Assembly: GCA_036571765.1 (NCBI GenBank)
Contig: BROE01000003.1
Location: forward strand, 8,801,732-8,865,731
Length of the DNA stretch: 64,000 bases
Direction of reading: 5' to 3'
Source: Plecoglossus altivelis
Taxonomy: Eukaryota; Chordata; Actinopteri; Osmeriformes; Plecoglossidae
Part shown: positions 9,812-24,200 of the stretch, in pieces
Numbering within the stretch: the stretch's first letter is position 1
How the letters are laid out: each line of letters starts with the position of its first letter
Made by a program: the position numbers and the translations under genes
The notes under the pieces: model-generated
Databases searched by the model: none
Told to the model about the DNA's origin: nothing
Seen by the model: the letters and a program-made list of their open reading frames with translations, nothing else

Positions 9812-12800
9812 CGCAGCACAGTTAACAACACAACACTCAGAGACGTGTCCTCAAGCACACTGAGCACATGTGTGGAAGGCTGAAGGGGGGACAAGGGGGG
9901 CTAGATGCACTTTATGTTCCATTTCCTGAAATGGCTGACAAAAACGCGAGAGCGATGTGGTGACTCCTTCTGTGGTGACTCTCCACCTGCGCATCTACTG
10001 CATTAGGGACTCACTGACACAAGCCCTCACATCCGAAGCTAGCCACAAACTAAGGGTCTTTGATACTGGGCCTGGCAATTCATGGTGGTTTTGCACAACG
10101 AATAAGAAACATTGTTCAAACCCCCTCGAAAAGGTGGGCAAGTTAGAAGGAAGCGGCAAGTTGTTTTACAAGGCTGTGGAGGAAGAGCGAGCTTTCTTCC
10201 ACACGGTCTGACCTGATGCCACTCACGGCTTTGCTGCTAAGATGATTAGAAGAGCACGATCTCAGGTTGACATCAGGTAAAGTCCTCAGAGGTGGAACAA
10301 AAGGTTACGTCCATGTGAGGAACATTGCAACCTGGCATCGTGTGCCCCCCCCCCTCCACCACCCCCACAGACTCCCCTAGAGGCCTCGGCCCTGGCCCTG
10401 CCTTAGCCTGTCGCAGCTCATCTGCTCGGAAGAGCTATTGCCCTCTCCCTGAAGGAACATCCATCACTGACACACGGACACAAATATACAAGGAAATAGA
10501 AATTGTCGATTCGCTACTTTTTCTCTACGGAGCACGAACTCCGGTTGGGGTTAACCTCTCGGTGTTCACTCCAAGCCTATACATCCAGTCATCCTTGACA
10601 ACGGTTTAGAATAGGCCTACAGTACAAGATGAAGGTAACTATGCACAGAGAAATGAGAAAATGGACAGTTCCATTGGCAAGCAGTCATTTGTGGGTTTGA
10701 GACACTGGTATTACAGTGTCTGGCTGTCTGAGGGTAACATACACTGTAGGCAAACTTGACTGCATTCGTCTTAGCCATCACAACCCACGCATGGTAGGAA
10801 AGTAACCACACTAACCCCCACGGAGAATTTCCCTTAAACCACATCATAACCCGCTGATGAAAATGAGAACGTTCTCTCTCATTCACCATTTCCAAATACT
10901 CATTCTGACACTTTTTTAAACTTGCGAGTATGAGTATGTTTGTCAGTCTGGAAAACAGTTGTCTGGTTTTTAGCGCTGGGCTGCACAAGTCAATAAATCA
11001 CACATATCGCAGTGCTCTGTGTAAATAGAGGAAGGAGCTGTCAAAACGGTCCAAGACACGGTCTTCTCCAGAGGCGTAATTCACCGTGTCGTGGCATTTC
11101 TGTTACAGAAATATGAAATGACAAGCTGAGGTCCCTCAGACTCCAGGTGTGCCTGGTAGAATTAGTGACAGACTTGAAAAGAAGTTGACCAAAATCGGCT
11201 GCCTTTGCTGACCTCAAACCTGTCTGGGCTCTGGATCAACAACAGTGACAAAAGAACTGCTCATATGCTATTATTCATCTATAAAGTCACATGGATATTG
11301 TGTGCAAGATGTGACATCCTAAACACAATTTATTACCAGCAAATGCCAACACAACTGACGAGGACTATGAATAAGGACATTGTTTAGTAGAGTGGATTGG
11401 AAGGCAGACTCCTGCAGGGCTGTGATAGTGTTCTTGAACACAGCATCTTCAGAGCTCCATGTTTCCCCTAATCCTCTTGGGTGACAGAGTTGGATAGAGG
11501 GGAGTCATACTGACAACCCCTCTGGATTGCAGCAGCACATGGTTCCTGGGAGCCAGGCCAGCAGGGCCGGAAGCAAGGCCAACAGCAAGGCCAACAGCAG
11601 GGGACCACAGTGACGCAAACGAGGGTATGTTCTCGGTGAAGTTATAGCAACACTCATCTGTCTCTCTCATTTGTTGGCTTTGAGTTATTGGATGGAGGTT
11701 CCAACAAGCATTGACCCCTTGTTTAGTAATGTTAATTATATTAGGCCTTTTTTATTTGCCTGATGGGCTTGGAACAAACAGATATGGTGATCTCACTACC
11801 AAAGCTTTGTGAGCACCCACCTGTGTGTATGTTAGCAGATTTTCTTTCCTTTTTTGCATTAAGTAAATACCCTCCACTATCCAGCAGTGTCCTTTTCAGA
11901 GGACCTTGATACAGTACGTCTGATCTGCTTTGTCTTTGATTAAAACCAGTCCAGCACTTCTGAAAGGTGCTTACAAAACATTTGTCCCACAAGGATCAAT
12001 ACATGGGGAATATGTCTCTATAAGAGAGACCACATCCACATGACAGGAAAATCTATACGACACGTGCCATAGAAAGAACGGACGCAACCAGGCCTCTGAG
12101 GGAAGCCTTGGTCACTGTCTAAGCGATTCGCTGGGTGGAATCTGCGTTCTTCCAAAAGAGAGTGATTTCTGACAGCCTCTACATGTGAGTCATGTCCGGA
12201 GAGGGGAGTCCAGAGGTGCAGGCTCTCTCTCTCTTCCCCTCTCTCTGCCTCCTCCTCCGCCTCCTCCTAGAGCTGCCTCCGCTGGGAGACAGCTCTGGGA
12301 GGCTTGGTGTCGGGGTCGGCCCTTTCACACTCAATAAAACATGCTCAACTCCCACTGTAATTACTGAAGAGCGCACATCCTCCTCCCCTCTGCCTGTAAG
12401 CCTGGGTAAGCCTTGCACGTCCGCACACCGCCATGTAGCACCACTGATCCTTACATTCCCATCTGTTGTCCCACACAAAGTAAGACCTGTCGGATTGGCT
12501 CGATGTAACTTCAACGAGGCCAGGGCTGCACTGTACGTGATGCACACGGCATTGAGGGCGCACCATGAGGGGCAGCAGGGTAGGTTTCCCCATTCCCACA
12601 AGTCTTTCCCATGTGGTGGACAGCAGCCAAAGTCCTCGGCGTAACCATGACAGTATAGCTTCCTGCGTCCGACCACAGGGCCCCGTGGGCAGGCAAGACT
12701 CAACTTCCTGCGCCTCCGCTTCCTGTTATTCCAGGCCTCTTCTAAATGACCAGTGCAGAGGGAGTCAGAGGGTGGGTGGGTGGGAGCTGAAGTGGTGGGG

Positions 12801-13526
12801 GGGGGGGCGGGTTTGAGAGGGGGGGCGGTGGCGCCTCTGGACTCATCTCCCTCTTCTGATCCTGCTCCGTGTTGCCTCCTTCATGTCAACACAGGAGACT
12901 AAACAACAACAGGCCTGATTCGAACTGGGTGCCTTACAGTGAGACTTGTCAGGCAGGCTGGGCATGTTTAGGCTACAGTGCCACAGCAACGCGCTCACGC
13001 ACTTTCGATGCCATTAGAATGTAGGGCCTAGCTTGCTATGACCATGGCTCATAATGACTTGAAACGTTTCCTGAGTTACATAATGATGAATCACTACTCT
13101 ATCACGATTAAATAAACAACCAAGTAAATGAGCTCTAATCTACTGATTGGACGGGCTATGCTTTCTTTGAACAAAAACCCTATATACTTAAAGTCATTTG
13201 AGTAAAACAAAGCAAGATTAGCAATTCATTTGCCACTGCATTATTCACAGTTCCTCTTCCAGCCAGTCAGAGTTGAAGAAGATGGAGGAAATCAAGCAGA
13301 GTAAAGCCCTTATGTTGCTGCTGCATTTCAATGGGAACCTTGTCAGAAGTGCATTAAGAAACGAACCCACAAAACACTTGGTTCTTCCCCTCTTTCCTTC
13401 ATCACCTGTGAAAGGGGCCGGCAGGCCTGGGTTTGGAAGTGGAGGCAAGCCAGCCTCTCGCGCTCTAACACTTCTCTTTGTGAGAGCATGCTTATCTCCC
13501 ACTCCAGCAGGGAGACCATGGATCCT

Positions 13527-13596
13527 GCCAGCCAGTCAGCCAGCCAGCCAGTCAGCCAGTCAGCCAGTCAGCCAGCCAGGCGGGCGGGCGGGCAGG
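13527..13596. repeat. (CAGCCAGT/CAGC)n short tandem repeat
   Basis: Alternating CAGCCAGT and CAGC units running into a GGCGGGC run, in non-coding DNA. Confidence 0.95.
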
Positions 13597-13693
13597 CCGG
13601 CAGCTTCACTAGTGTTAATGTCTCCTGATGCTAATCTGACACGTTGCTGATCCTTTAACGAACCAGTTTCTCTGTACCACCGCTCTTTGCCCA

Positions 13694-13763
13694 TCTCTCT
13701 CTCTCCCTCCTTCTTTCTCTCTCTCTTTCTCTCTTGACTCCTCTCTCTCTCTCTCTCTCTCTC
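13694..13763. repeat. (CT)n-rich microsatellite
   Basis: CTCT and CTTT units with interruptions. Confidence 0.9.
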
Positions 13764-14972
13764 TATCAGTCTCTTTCTCCCTCTTTCCATCCCTCCCTGC
13801 ATTTCTTCACCTCTGTTTCCAAGGCAACTAATGAGATATAATTAATAAGATCTACCGGAAGAATGTGTGAACAGAAATGAGTGAAAAAGAGGCTTTGAGC
13901 TGGAGCAGAGATTCAGGAGCGCGACACCTTGACTTGCACAGTACGTTCACTTGCATCGCTCAGGCTGGCATTAGCTGAAACACTGACTTACAAAGCATGT
14001 ACCCAGAATGGGAAACTATTGAGCTTGCTGTGTGAGCAGTGGTACATTGTTCTGGAATGATCACATACTGCCGGCCTACAGTGTAAGACAAACATTTATG
14101 GGATGTATAGTAATATGCAGTGTGTATTATGCATTGAGGTGTGCATCATTATTCAAGTCTTCAAATGGATGCATTTAGATGCAGATACAAATATATAATG
14201 TATATACAGATATACTGAGATAAACAAGCATTTTCATGTAAAAAACAAAAACATCAGCAGGTCAAATACAATAACGAAGGTGCATAAACCAATTTGAATA
14301 ATTTTCAGGAAACCAGGTGGGGAATTGAGATTGAAATAGGGGCCAGCCTCATCAATCTTTAGCTTCATTGGAAAATGACTCCAGTCCTGTCATTGACAAC
14401 TCAGAGTACAACTAGCCTAAGACAGTGACTCACCACAAAATATCAAACAAAACCATCATCATCCACCATTTCTAACATACCAGGAGCTGGAATCTACTGT
14501 TACACTGCCATAGCCTTAAGTGGTACACTTAAGGGCCTCAGCCCGTGATGGCTTCCACACGCACACCTCTTCACGTCGACTTATCTCCAACATTCGTCTT
14601 CATCATCCGGAATGCAGAGGACGAAAGACGGTATGCCTTCGCCCCGATCCCACCCCTACCATTGTGTGCAGATGGTGGTTATGGCGCAAGATGACAGAGG
14701 CCTGTGGGGATATGTCCCAGACGGCCCTGGGAGGGTTTGAGGATGCCGACCAGACAGCCGTGAGAGCGTCGTCTATCCTGATGATGACTGCTACCTCGCT
14801 CCAACTCTCCCCTGACCCAGCTGCAATCCCATGTTAGATCAATGCAAGTTCCAACAATCATCCATCCTGTCAGCTCAGCTAGTCTGTGCTGGGGGAGAGG
14901 CCAGGACTTCAGACAGGGGTGCTGAGACAGAGAGCTACTTATCACCTCTGCGATGACATCATAGGGGATAAC

Positions 14973-15023
14973 GCCCCCCCCCCCCACACACACACACACA
15001 TACACACACACACACACACACAT
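14973..15023. repeat. C13 run followed by (CA)n microsatellite
   Basis: Thirteen Cs, then about 18 CA units broken once by TA. Confidence 0.97.
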
Positions 15024-18000
15024 AACAGATTGCAGTTCCTCTCCGGCAACTCTGTGAGCCAATGACTGAAGGTCATGTAACAACATCAAACCGATAAACT
15101 AGTCACTTCGGACGCATGCCAAATCAGACCTCTAACCCTAACCCTAAGACAGAAAGCTGACGTTCAGACATAACATCATTTACGGTATACGCTTCCATTC
15201 ACTGTGGTTCGAAGGTACAGTATGGCGGACAGCAACAAATAACCTTAGGGTGGTAGACAACGACAGTGAAACTAAACACCAGCAGACAGACACCCTCACT
15301 CTCCCTCACACGACTGTCAGGGGATGAGAGGACTATGCAAGGTGACTTTGACTGAACGCCTTGGGAGCCATGAGGAAAAGTCATTGACGTGACTTTAATA
15401 CTGCTTCTCTTTTTGACTGACTTATAACCATATTAAATTCCAGAAAACAAAAAAAATAACAAGACAGACAACTCCCTATGGTGTTAAAGCACAGTGAGAG
15501 GAGGAAATCCGTTGGGTTGTATGCGAAATGTAGCAGAAGTCCCCCCTTAAGCCCTTCCCCCATGACAAGCAATCACACTTACAACCTTGTTGTGTGGTAC
15601 ATACACGGTGTTTACAACAGGCATATTGCTGGGCAAAAACTGTTGTTTGACAAAGCTTGGATGCACATTGTCAAAACAGATTTCGCTTCTGCTGTTGTTT
15701 GTGTAGGAACATGCAAGGGCGAGCGAGGGACAGAGAACAAAAAGAGAGGGGAAGGAAGGCAGGGACAAAGAGAGGGAGGGAGAGAGGAGAGAAAGAGTGA
15801 GTGGGAAAGAGAGAGAGAGTGTGTGTTAACTATAGGGAAATCTAGAGAGGAAACAGATATGAAAACCTTTAGGTGGAGGAAGAGTATCTCCCCCTCACTG
15901 TGGTCGTGTGTCGTACCAGTGTTGTAACATAATTACTGCTGGGACACTTCAATTCCCAATGATCCATTTGCGTCAGTCAGGTTTTTTAGCCCAGCCGATG
16001 AATGGATTCTCAGTTTCTCAAGGATAAAGAGATGACCCTATCCTAACGGTTAGATCTATTTCATGGGAAAGAGGCACCCTCATGTTCAAGGTAAATCCCT
16101 AGCTGGCTAGTGGAAAACTAAAACATTTTGTATCAAGGAAAATCATGATGAATTCCATGATGCAACCAGGTGATGAAGTAAGTCTCTTAATAAACACATC
16201 CTGATGGTAAAATCAAGAAATATGCAGCATGTTCCAATTTTCGAAGAGAACAAACATTGCCCTTTTGATTATCTGATTTCACAAAACTTTCATTCACCTA
16301 TGATTCATCATTCCCTTTTCATCAATTGTCCAAACTACTTCTAATCAGTTGAAATATGGCTTCCACTGCTAAATGGAATTGACAGTCTAGTGGCTAACAA
16401 CTCACTTCAAATTAACAACAAGTGGTCAGATATATTCTGTCTTTGGGCAAAAAACTGGTCTACTAAACATGCAATCACCAACATTCTTTATGACAGTGTG
16501 TCAGTCTCACAAGACCATTTTATATCAAGCGTCAGTTAGATTTTGTCAGTCAGTCTGGAAGAGCTCTTCAAACGTCACTATTCACCAAAATTCCTGTCCT
16601 CCTGGTCGTAAAAGAATACACACAACCGAAGTAACATTGGACTTTTACTGAGCTCTAATTCTATAATTGAAAATCGACTATAAAAATAAGGCCTGCATTC
16701 GAAAGCAACCCTTCTTTGAACTTCACTACCGAGAATACCATACATGGCACAGCCAGTAATACTCAGTCCGACACTGTGGCTCAGGTGATGCTTTGAGCGC
16801 TGCGTGCCCTTTCGGTGTGATACATCTATTAGCAATTGTTGTCCATCATCAGAGGGGGTACTCATCACAGGGGGGTAATCATGCCAACTCAGAAGGGACC
16901 AAGCCCCCCTCCATCACCCTCCCATCACCACCAACAACACCCCCTTGCACCCCAACCCCCAGGCTCCCCCAGAGCTGTGTTAAGTAGTGTGGCAGCCTTT
17001 TGATGTTACCCAGACAGTATCTCTGAAATGGTAAACAGTGGAGATGAATCGGGATGCTAGACCCGGGGGAATCCGCAGTGTAAGGATATTAGGGACGTCA
17101 TGCATTAATGGGTTTCGGCAGCACAACATGTGCACGTTCCAATTGCCTTTTGGAATGCCCTGAGTATCCAGATAACACATTTGGATTCCTCTTTCATACG
17201 TGAGTCTCTCTCTCCCTCTCTCTCTAATGTGTCCTTTGATCCGCTGCAGTAACATCTGACTAAACAAACAAAAGGAGAGCGTGCCAGTAGGAGATGCCGG
17301 CCCAGTGTGGCCTTCTTGTCAAACAGCATTGTGGGAGTCTTCAAGACCAACAGGCGATCTTTTAATAGGGGACGAAAAATGGAAAGACACGGCTAAGAAT
17401 AAACGTTTCTTTTGTTTTCCCTCTTTAACTTCCATTCTTACCCTGTATGCCACAGTGGCCTCTTACATCAAAACTTTACACAATCTACCAGTGTGAACGT
17501 TCGTGACTCATAGCTGAGATAATGTGATTCTGTATTTTGTTTTCTTACATTTTTGCATAACAAAAACTGTACGCTGTATTGTCTCCAAAAGACCTAAATA
17601 GATTTTTTTGTGACTGGACTTATCCATCCCTGGAGACTGCAGCTACAGTTATCGTGTGTTAGTTTTTTACCACCAACTGTACCACACCTTCCTACTAGAC
17701 AAGCAATACAACCCTGCACATGCAGAGAGGGGACCGAAAGATGGATGAAGAGATAAAAAGAGAAGGCAGAGCGAGCAGGGAAGAGCGAGAGAGAGAGAGA
17801 TGAGGAGATAGAGTGGAGAGAAAGATTCACTGGCCCTTTTTGCCTGCCTGCCTGACTGCCTCTCCAGGAATCTTTTGAGCCCAACTGTTTGCTGATAGCC
17901 TGTCGCCCTGACTAAGGCCTGGTTTGCTGGTGCCTCTCCCCCCATGCATGCTCTGAACAGAGCTGGCAGCTGGGCCAGTGACAGGGGGCCGTAGGGGGGG

Positions 18001-18181
18001 GGGGGCAGGAGAGGGGGTGGTAGCAGAGGCACCAGAGAGTGTGACACTGGCCCAGTACCAGCACACGGTCCACAGCTGACTTACACTAACAGATCTGGTC
18101 AAGCATTTCATCTGGATCAGCAGCACATCTCACCTTGCTCACAGGGTGAGTGGACAGAAAGAGGAAGGGGGAGCGATCAAA

Positions 18182-18185
<4 letters not shown>

Positions 18186-18262
<77 letters not shown>

Positions 18263-18280
18263 AAGAGAGAGAGAGAGAGA
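18186..18280. repeat. (GACA)n followed by (GA)n microsatellite
   Basis: About seven GACA units followed by more than 25 GA units, with a GAAA interruption near 18257. It makes arginine/glutamate-rich and leucine/serine-rich chance frames. Confidence 0.97.
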
Positions 18281-21200
18281 AGAGTAAGATTGAAGAAAGA
18301 GAGACATAGGGGTAGAGTAAAAGTGAGGGTGAGAGTGTGTGAGGGAGATAGAAACAGAGAGCAAGAATGTAAGAGGCAGAGAGGCAGGGAGGCTGAGAAC
18401 ACCATGGACAGCTGGCAGACTCAGCACAGTCTCACACAGCCAGTTTGTACACCATAAGAGCAGGGCTCTGGAGTTTCACTAACACAGCCTCCAGATATTA
18501 CTGGGAACATTAGAATGTTTAGGAGAGCAATTCAAAAATACAAGCTTTTGGGTGACTTACAGAAACAGAAATGCTCGTTTTGGCCCCTTCCATGACGCTC
18601 TAATTGTTTTATCACTTTAATAAAACCAGGCGATAACCTGTGCTAATTGCTAGCAGAAGTGGAGTGTGATTTTGAGACTGTGTTGAGTTTTACTACGGGA
18701 GTGGTGTAATGTTTTCCCTGGCAGACCACTGCCAGGATTGCTCAGGGCCGGTGGTGATGTCATGGCCTGTAAAAGTGATATCTCCCTGCTTGCCTCAGCT
18801 TCTACCTCTCCTCATAAGGTAGGGGTCAAGTCTCTCTCACCGCTCCCTCGCTCTCTCCCCCTCTCTCTATCTCTTTATCTGCCTTCAACGTAGCGTGTAT
18901 CAGTGACAATCACAAAACAGGCTGGACACATCTTGGTAAAACCGGGAGTGAACTCAGGGTCATACGACACACACACACGTCTACACAATTCCTAATGGAT
19001 AAGCATTGTGCAACTGACATCCTTCTCTGAGTAATAAACACAGTGTGACAAACACACAAATGAGATGAACACACCCTGCTGCTCAGGAGGAAGAAGATGA
19101 CCCAGAAGACGACCCAGAAGCTGCCTTTCTTCAGCGGATGTTCAGAACCCCCAGACCTTTGTCTGAAGCCTCTGACTGGACCGGTCTCTGGACTACCGCA
19201 AGGCGTTAGGTCATTTCCCTTAACTGGAAGTAAACACGGTCTGCGTTGTTGAGGGTAACAGGGGTCGCATCCCCACATCCCCCTCCCCCGGCTCCCTGCC
19301 TTCAGAGGGGCTAGAGGTGGGCAGGAAACCCAGAAGGCAGAACCGCCTTCCCACAGCCCACTGCTGCAGCCTGCTAAACCCCTGTTGCTAGGGCCATGAA
19401 GGGACTACTGGGTGTCAACGCAACAATCCTCAGCACAAGTCGGAGGCTGGTCGCAGTGAGCTGACTCCTGAGAGCTTGACTGTGGGAGAGGATTGCACCT
19501 AGCCTCCAGCATACTTTGTCAGATTGGATTATTGACAATTGACTGTTTCCCAAGCGAATGTCACCACACGGTCGTAATTTCCTCTGCTGTTCCAGGTTTG
19601 CTGTTGTTTTGAGCAGGTTAACGGTGTCCAAAGCTCCTCAGCAACATGAACACATGCAGTGAGCAATTACTGGGATCAGAGACAAAACAAACACACCCTG
19701 TATGTAAAAGGGAGTTCTCCCATGGCCCTCTCATGCTCTTTTAATGTGTACTGCATGTGTTGTAAAAGGAATACTGCGGTGCACATTAACAATCACAGAA
19801 TCTTTTGATCTGCTAAATTCCATTTTAATATATTCCTTTGATTTGTGTCTTTTTTTCCCAGCCTCATTGAAATTCAGTTGAAGTGCAACTCAGCAAAGAG
19901 ATGTCTTCCTTAACTTCGAGGCATATTCAAGTAATCATTTGTGTAAAAAGGTGCGCATTAATGCGATGTGCTCAATACTCGAATCAGCATGCAATCCGAC
20001 ACTTATTTTCTCTATAAACACTCATGTTTGTGTCACCTTCATGAAATCCCCTTGACTTCCTAAACAACAGGAACGCAACCACAAACAAGTCATTCCTTGG
20101 GATCTACTTATAGTAAGGAAGTAGGAAATGGGAACAGAACACATTGATAACCACATTACTAACCAAAACAAAATGAAGTATGAGGGGGTTGAAAGGTGGC
20201 CATGTACGCCTTCTCTCACAAATCACCTTTGTACTGCCCCACACACATTCACCTCAGAAGCCCTACTTGTAACTACTGCACCTGTCTTTGTTTTCAAGCT
20301 TTAGCTTGAGTTCTTTATCTTAACACTGAGTAATGAGTCACTGCTCCACAGTGGGACCTCTCTGCGTTAACCCTGTCTAGACCACTCAGGGGACAGTGGA
20401 GAGGGACGAAGGACTGGAGGATCGTAGTGGTGAAAAGAGGATTAGAGATTCAGCCTGGTGCCTTTCTCAAGGATCTTAATGCTGATTCTCCAGTCTGGCC
20501 GGGGTTGAGGGAGTGGGGAGGGGTTGGGTGGGGCGGGATAGCTCCACACAGGGAGGGCTGGCCTGGAAAGGGCAGAGAAGAGCAGACAGGGGGAGGGAGC
20601 CTGTAGATCCTTAAGCCGCTCTGGCCTGGCCTGCTCAGCAACACATGTGCTGAGTGGGCCGTATGCGTTGGCTTAACACCAGAGGTCATAGCCAAGGGCG
20701 GGATAGTTGAAAGGTCAGCACTCAGCTGTCTCACATAGACGGTGCCTGAGCCGTACTGTGCTCACACCTTTGGTGAGCGGAATCGCAAATATATTGTTCA
20801 GTATCAATATCTACATGCGGGTCAATGCTACGGTCAGTGGGATGACTCGAGGCAAAGTGAGGTGACAGGTATTGCTAATAAAATGGGCGACATCTTCCGC
20901 AATGAAACACAGAGGCATTCACTTCTGACTGGCTGAGTGTAAATGAACTCTGTCCCTTCGCGCACCGACATATTGCACTTTCCTCGTTCTAATTCCGACT
21001 GACATGTTCATGCTTAGTAATCATATATTTGAGCATGCCAACAAAAAGAACACTGTAACTAAATGTTTAAATGTGATTCGCTAAATATTCACTTTGAAAC
21101 CGCAGCGCTGTAGTCAGTATTTCTAAAGTGTACATGTGGTCTGGTGTCTGTGCCAGGGCCTGGAGTTAATCCCCAGACCTATGGCTCGAAAGTTATCATC

Positions 21201-24200
21201 ACAGGACATTAAGAAACTGCCTAATAAAGTTATAACTGTGGAGCCTTACAACTCGATACATGGTTTCATTTGGCACGTTGCTGAGACACGTATTTCTTTG
21301 CAAGCACAGAAACTGTCTTGTGCGATTGGAGTTGAAAAGAACAAGTAGCAAATATTTTTAGAACAAATTTGAAATTAAGATTCTGTTTATTTGTAAAACA
21401 TATCACTCACATCCCTGAGTAACCTGTTTGGGCATTAAATGTGAGGTGGTGTGGTCAGGTGGTCAAACAGGAAGCAGTCAGGTTTAGGGCTTGAATATCG
21501 GGTCTCATCTGGGTGTGATATTATGACTACCACACGTTTCGGGATCGGAAACTCTCCCAACAGCCATGCATGAGAGAAACTCTGGACTGGCTGGACTTAA
21601 ATGGAAAAAAAATATGTTCAAGGGTTCGCTCTTTCTGTGATAAAGGAACTTCCTTAATACTTTATCTCTGCATGAAACATGGAGGCAGGCTGCTCTCTAT
21701 TAGAAGTGTCTACAGGAAACAGCAGCCTAGCATGGCCTAAAACATTATCTACAGGGCTCAAGATTCTACATCCTGCCTCCAGGTCTCACAGGAGAACGCA
21801 GGAATCTCCAGTTTGATGATGGAGCCCTGATAAACAATGAATCATGTTGCCAACCGAACATGGCGGGCGAAGCTTTTGCGCCAAAAGAGACAGGGAAGCA
21901 CTGCTCAATGGGCACTGTGGAGAAGCAGCATGTGTTCTCTGTTACTCAGAGACATCTTGAACATCATTGCCAAAGTGCCCTCACACCTAACTCTCAGAAT
22001 GAGAGAGAATTTGTCACGTACGATCACACCATAATGAAGGAGGAACTTTAATATGTTTCCTCAGCTCCTTGTTTCATTTTCAAGAAGCTAATGGTGTGGT
22101 GTTAAGAGGACTGAATGACCTTTTTTTAGTTGTATGTATTCTTGGATTAAAAAATAATAATGTCATGGCTATTATGCTAATACAAACTTGATTCCTGCAT
22201 GCATTTGTAACATCAACAACATGGTAACATGGTAACATGGTGCCCATTAGATCCCCGTTTGACTGGCACTAGCACACAGCACAGCCAGACACATAACCAA
22301 TTGTTCAGTTTAGATATTAAGATAAATAAACAAATAAATAAAACTAACTGTGAGAAGCACACATAACACATTAGAGTGTGTGTCTCATTATCTATTCACA
22401 CATCAATGTGTGACAGAACATGGGGACGGCTCTTAAACAAATTGTGAAAATGACTTCACAAATGTGTTTTTACATATATTCTAAAACACTGTTGTAGTGC
22501 ATCGAAAAAAGTGCATTCAGCTCACCCAGCTATCAAATATGTTCTTTCTTGGACCAAGAATATCCACCTCCTGTCTCCCTTTTTTCCTCTTTCAGTTTTT
22601 CCTTGGTGTAATCTTCCTGCTGCTTTCTCCTCCTTGGGAAAAAAATGGCCTAGGAGGGGGAGAGGAGAGAAGAAAGTGTTTTGCACAGTGATTCAGAGGC
22701 GCGTTGTAAACGCCAGCCTTCTCCTTCTGACAACCAGTGTTAATTGCAGATCAGACTCGCCCACACGCTTCACATTTCTCCTCTTCGTCGGAGGGAGAGG
22801 AGCTGAGACCAGGCTGTGATATTGTGGAGAAGTCAGATGAGCACAGTGGGAGACGCTGCAGCCTCTCGCTCCTCACACCAATCACCACCTCTCAACATCT
22901 CAACATCTCCCTTTTAACCCCATGTAAATCTCTCAGCACGCGCCAAGGATGTATTTACACATTTTAGCTGAGGAAACACACGCAAACACACGCGCGCGCA
23001 GTTAAACTATATTACTTGATCAATCCTGTTCAATAAATAACCCTATGCACTTTGCAACAGACACCTCAGGACAACATATGCCAAATGTGTGTGGGGGGGG
23101 GTCACAGTAAAGTGTTAAAAGGATAGCTATCAAGTCACTTTCAGTGACTACAGTGGTATTAAATGAATAAACAGAAGATTGAACTTTCTCATCTGAGATG
23201 GCAACTATCTTCATGCCACTCATCCACTCATCAAAAAGGAACTGGGCCCATTGCCCGAGGTGTCACCGAAGCTAATGATTAGTTAGCGCTAGGTACTTTG
23301 CTTCAGTCCATTAGCAGTCACTACCCCCTTACTAGGACAGTAATGTACATGTAATCTGCAGAAGACAAAAAACTCCAGAGGGTATCAAAACTGTCTCTCA
23401 ATAACAATAGTCCCAATGTAGATGTTACAAATCTTTGAGCGCTACACAGTCAACACCATATATCAGTCAGTGTCTTCAGCAACCCCCCACCACACCAACA
23501 CCACCACAACCAGACTGTATGGATTATCTATGTACGCATTGGGGTCAAGTCAATTGAAGATGCCATAAAGTACAGCTGTCATAGTCAAGTTCGCAGTAAC
23601 AATACATCATACAATGATCTGGCAGGCAATCTCTTCTGTTGCGTTATCGTCTGTTTAGAAGCCCAAAAAGTGTCATTCTTATGATTACTTTTCAAGCATA
23701 AATTTGTAATATTTTTATGTAGAAAGTGTTGTAAATTGAATATTATAGTACAATTTTAAGCTATTTGGTTACCACTTTAAATGACATTATTTTGTATTGA
23801 TAGACTTACATATTTAATATTCAATATAAAGCAACACATTGTGGATGTAAATTTGTTTTATCCATAATCTACAAGAAACCATGTACTTCAATTTAATTTA
23901 ACACCCATTCAGTCATTTATCAAAACAATGTGCAATTGAGGTTCCTTATTTTCAACACTCAGAGAGTTATATAAGCATGTCGATATTTGTTCAAAGCATA
24001 TAGGTAGCTGTCTGAACAGAACCAACTTTACAAAGTATAAATAATTTGAGTTAAGTTCGAGTAGACCAGTGAGAGTCCAGAACAGTGAATGACCAGAACA
24101 AGCCAGCTAACAAGCAGAATATAAAGTTAAAATCATGGCAATTCAACGCATTCACCTCATTTGGACGACGAAATACATGGCAAAACCTACTACTATACGA

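Noticed and set aside
12179..12703. 174-codon minus-strand frame overlapping a 150-codon plus-strand frame
   Set aside because: GC-richer DNA with open frames on both strands, a CTC-repeat arginine run, no recognisable domain and no splice context. Several frames this long are expected by chance in 64 kb.
15132..15147. Telomere-like CTAACCCTAACCCTAA
   Set aside because: Only about two and a half units; too short to call an interstitial telomeric repeat.
18086..18457. Leu/Ser-rich and Arg/Glu-rich frames on opposite strands
   Set aside because: Both are translations of the (GACA)n/(GA)n microsatellite.
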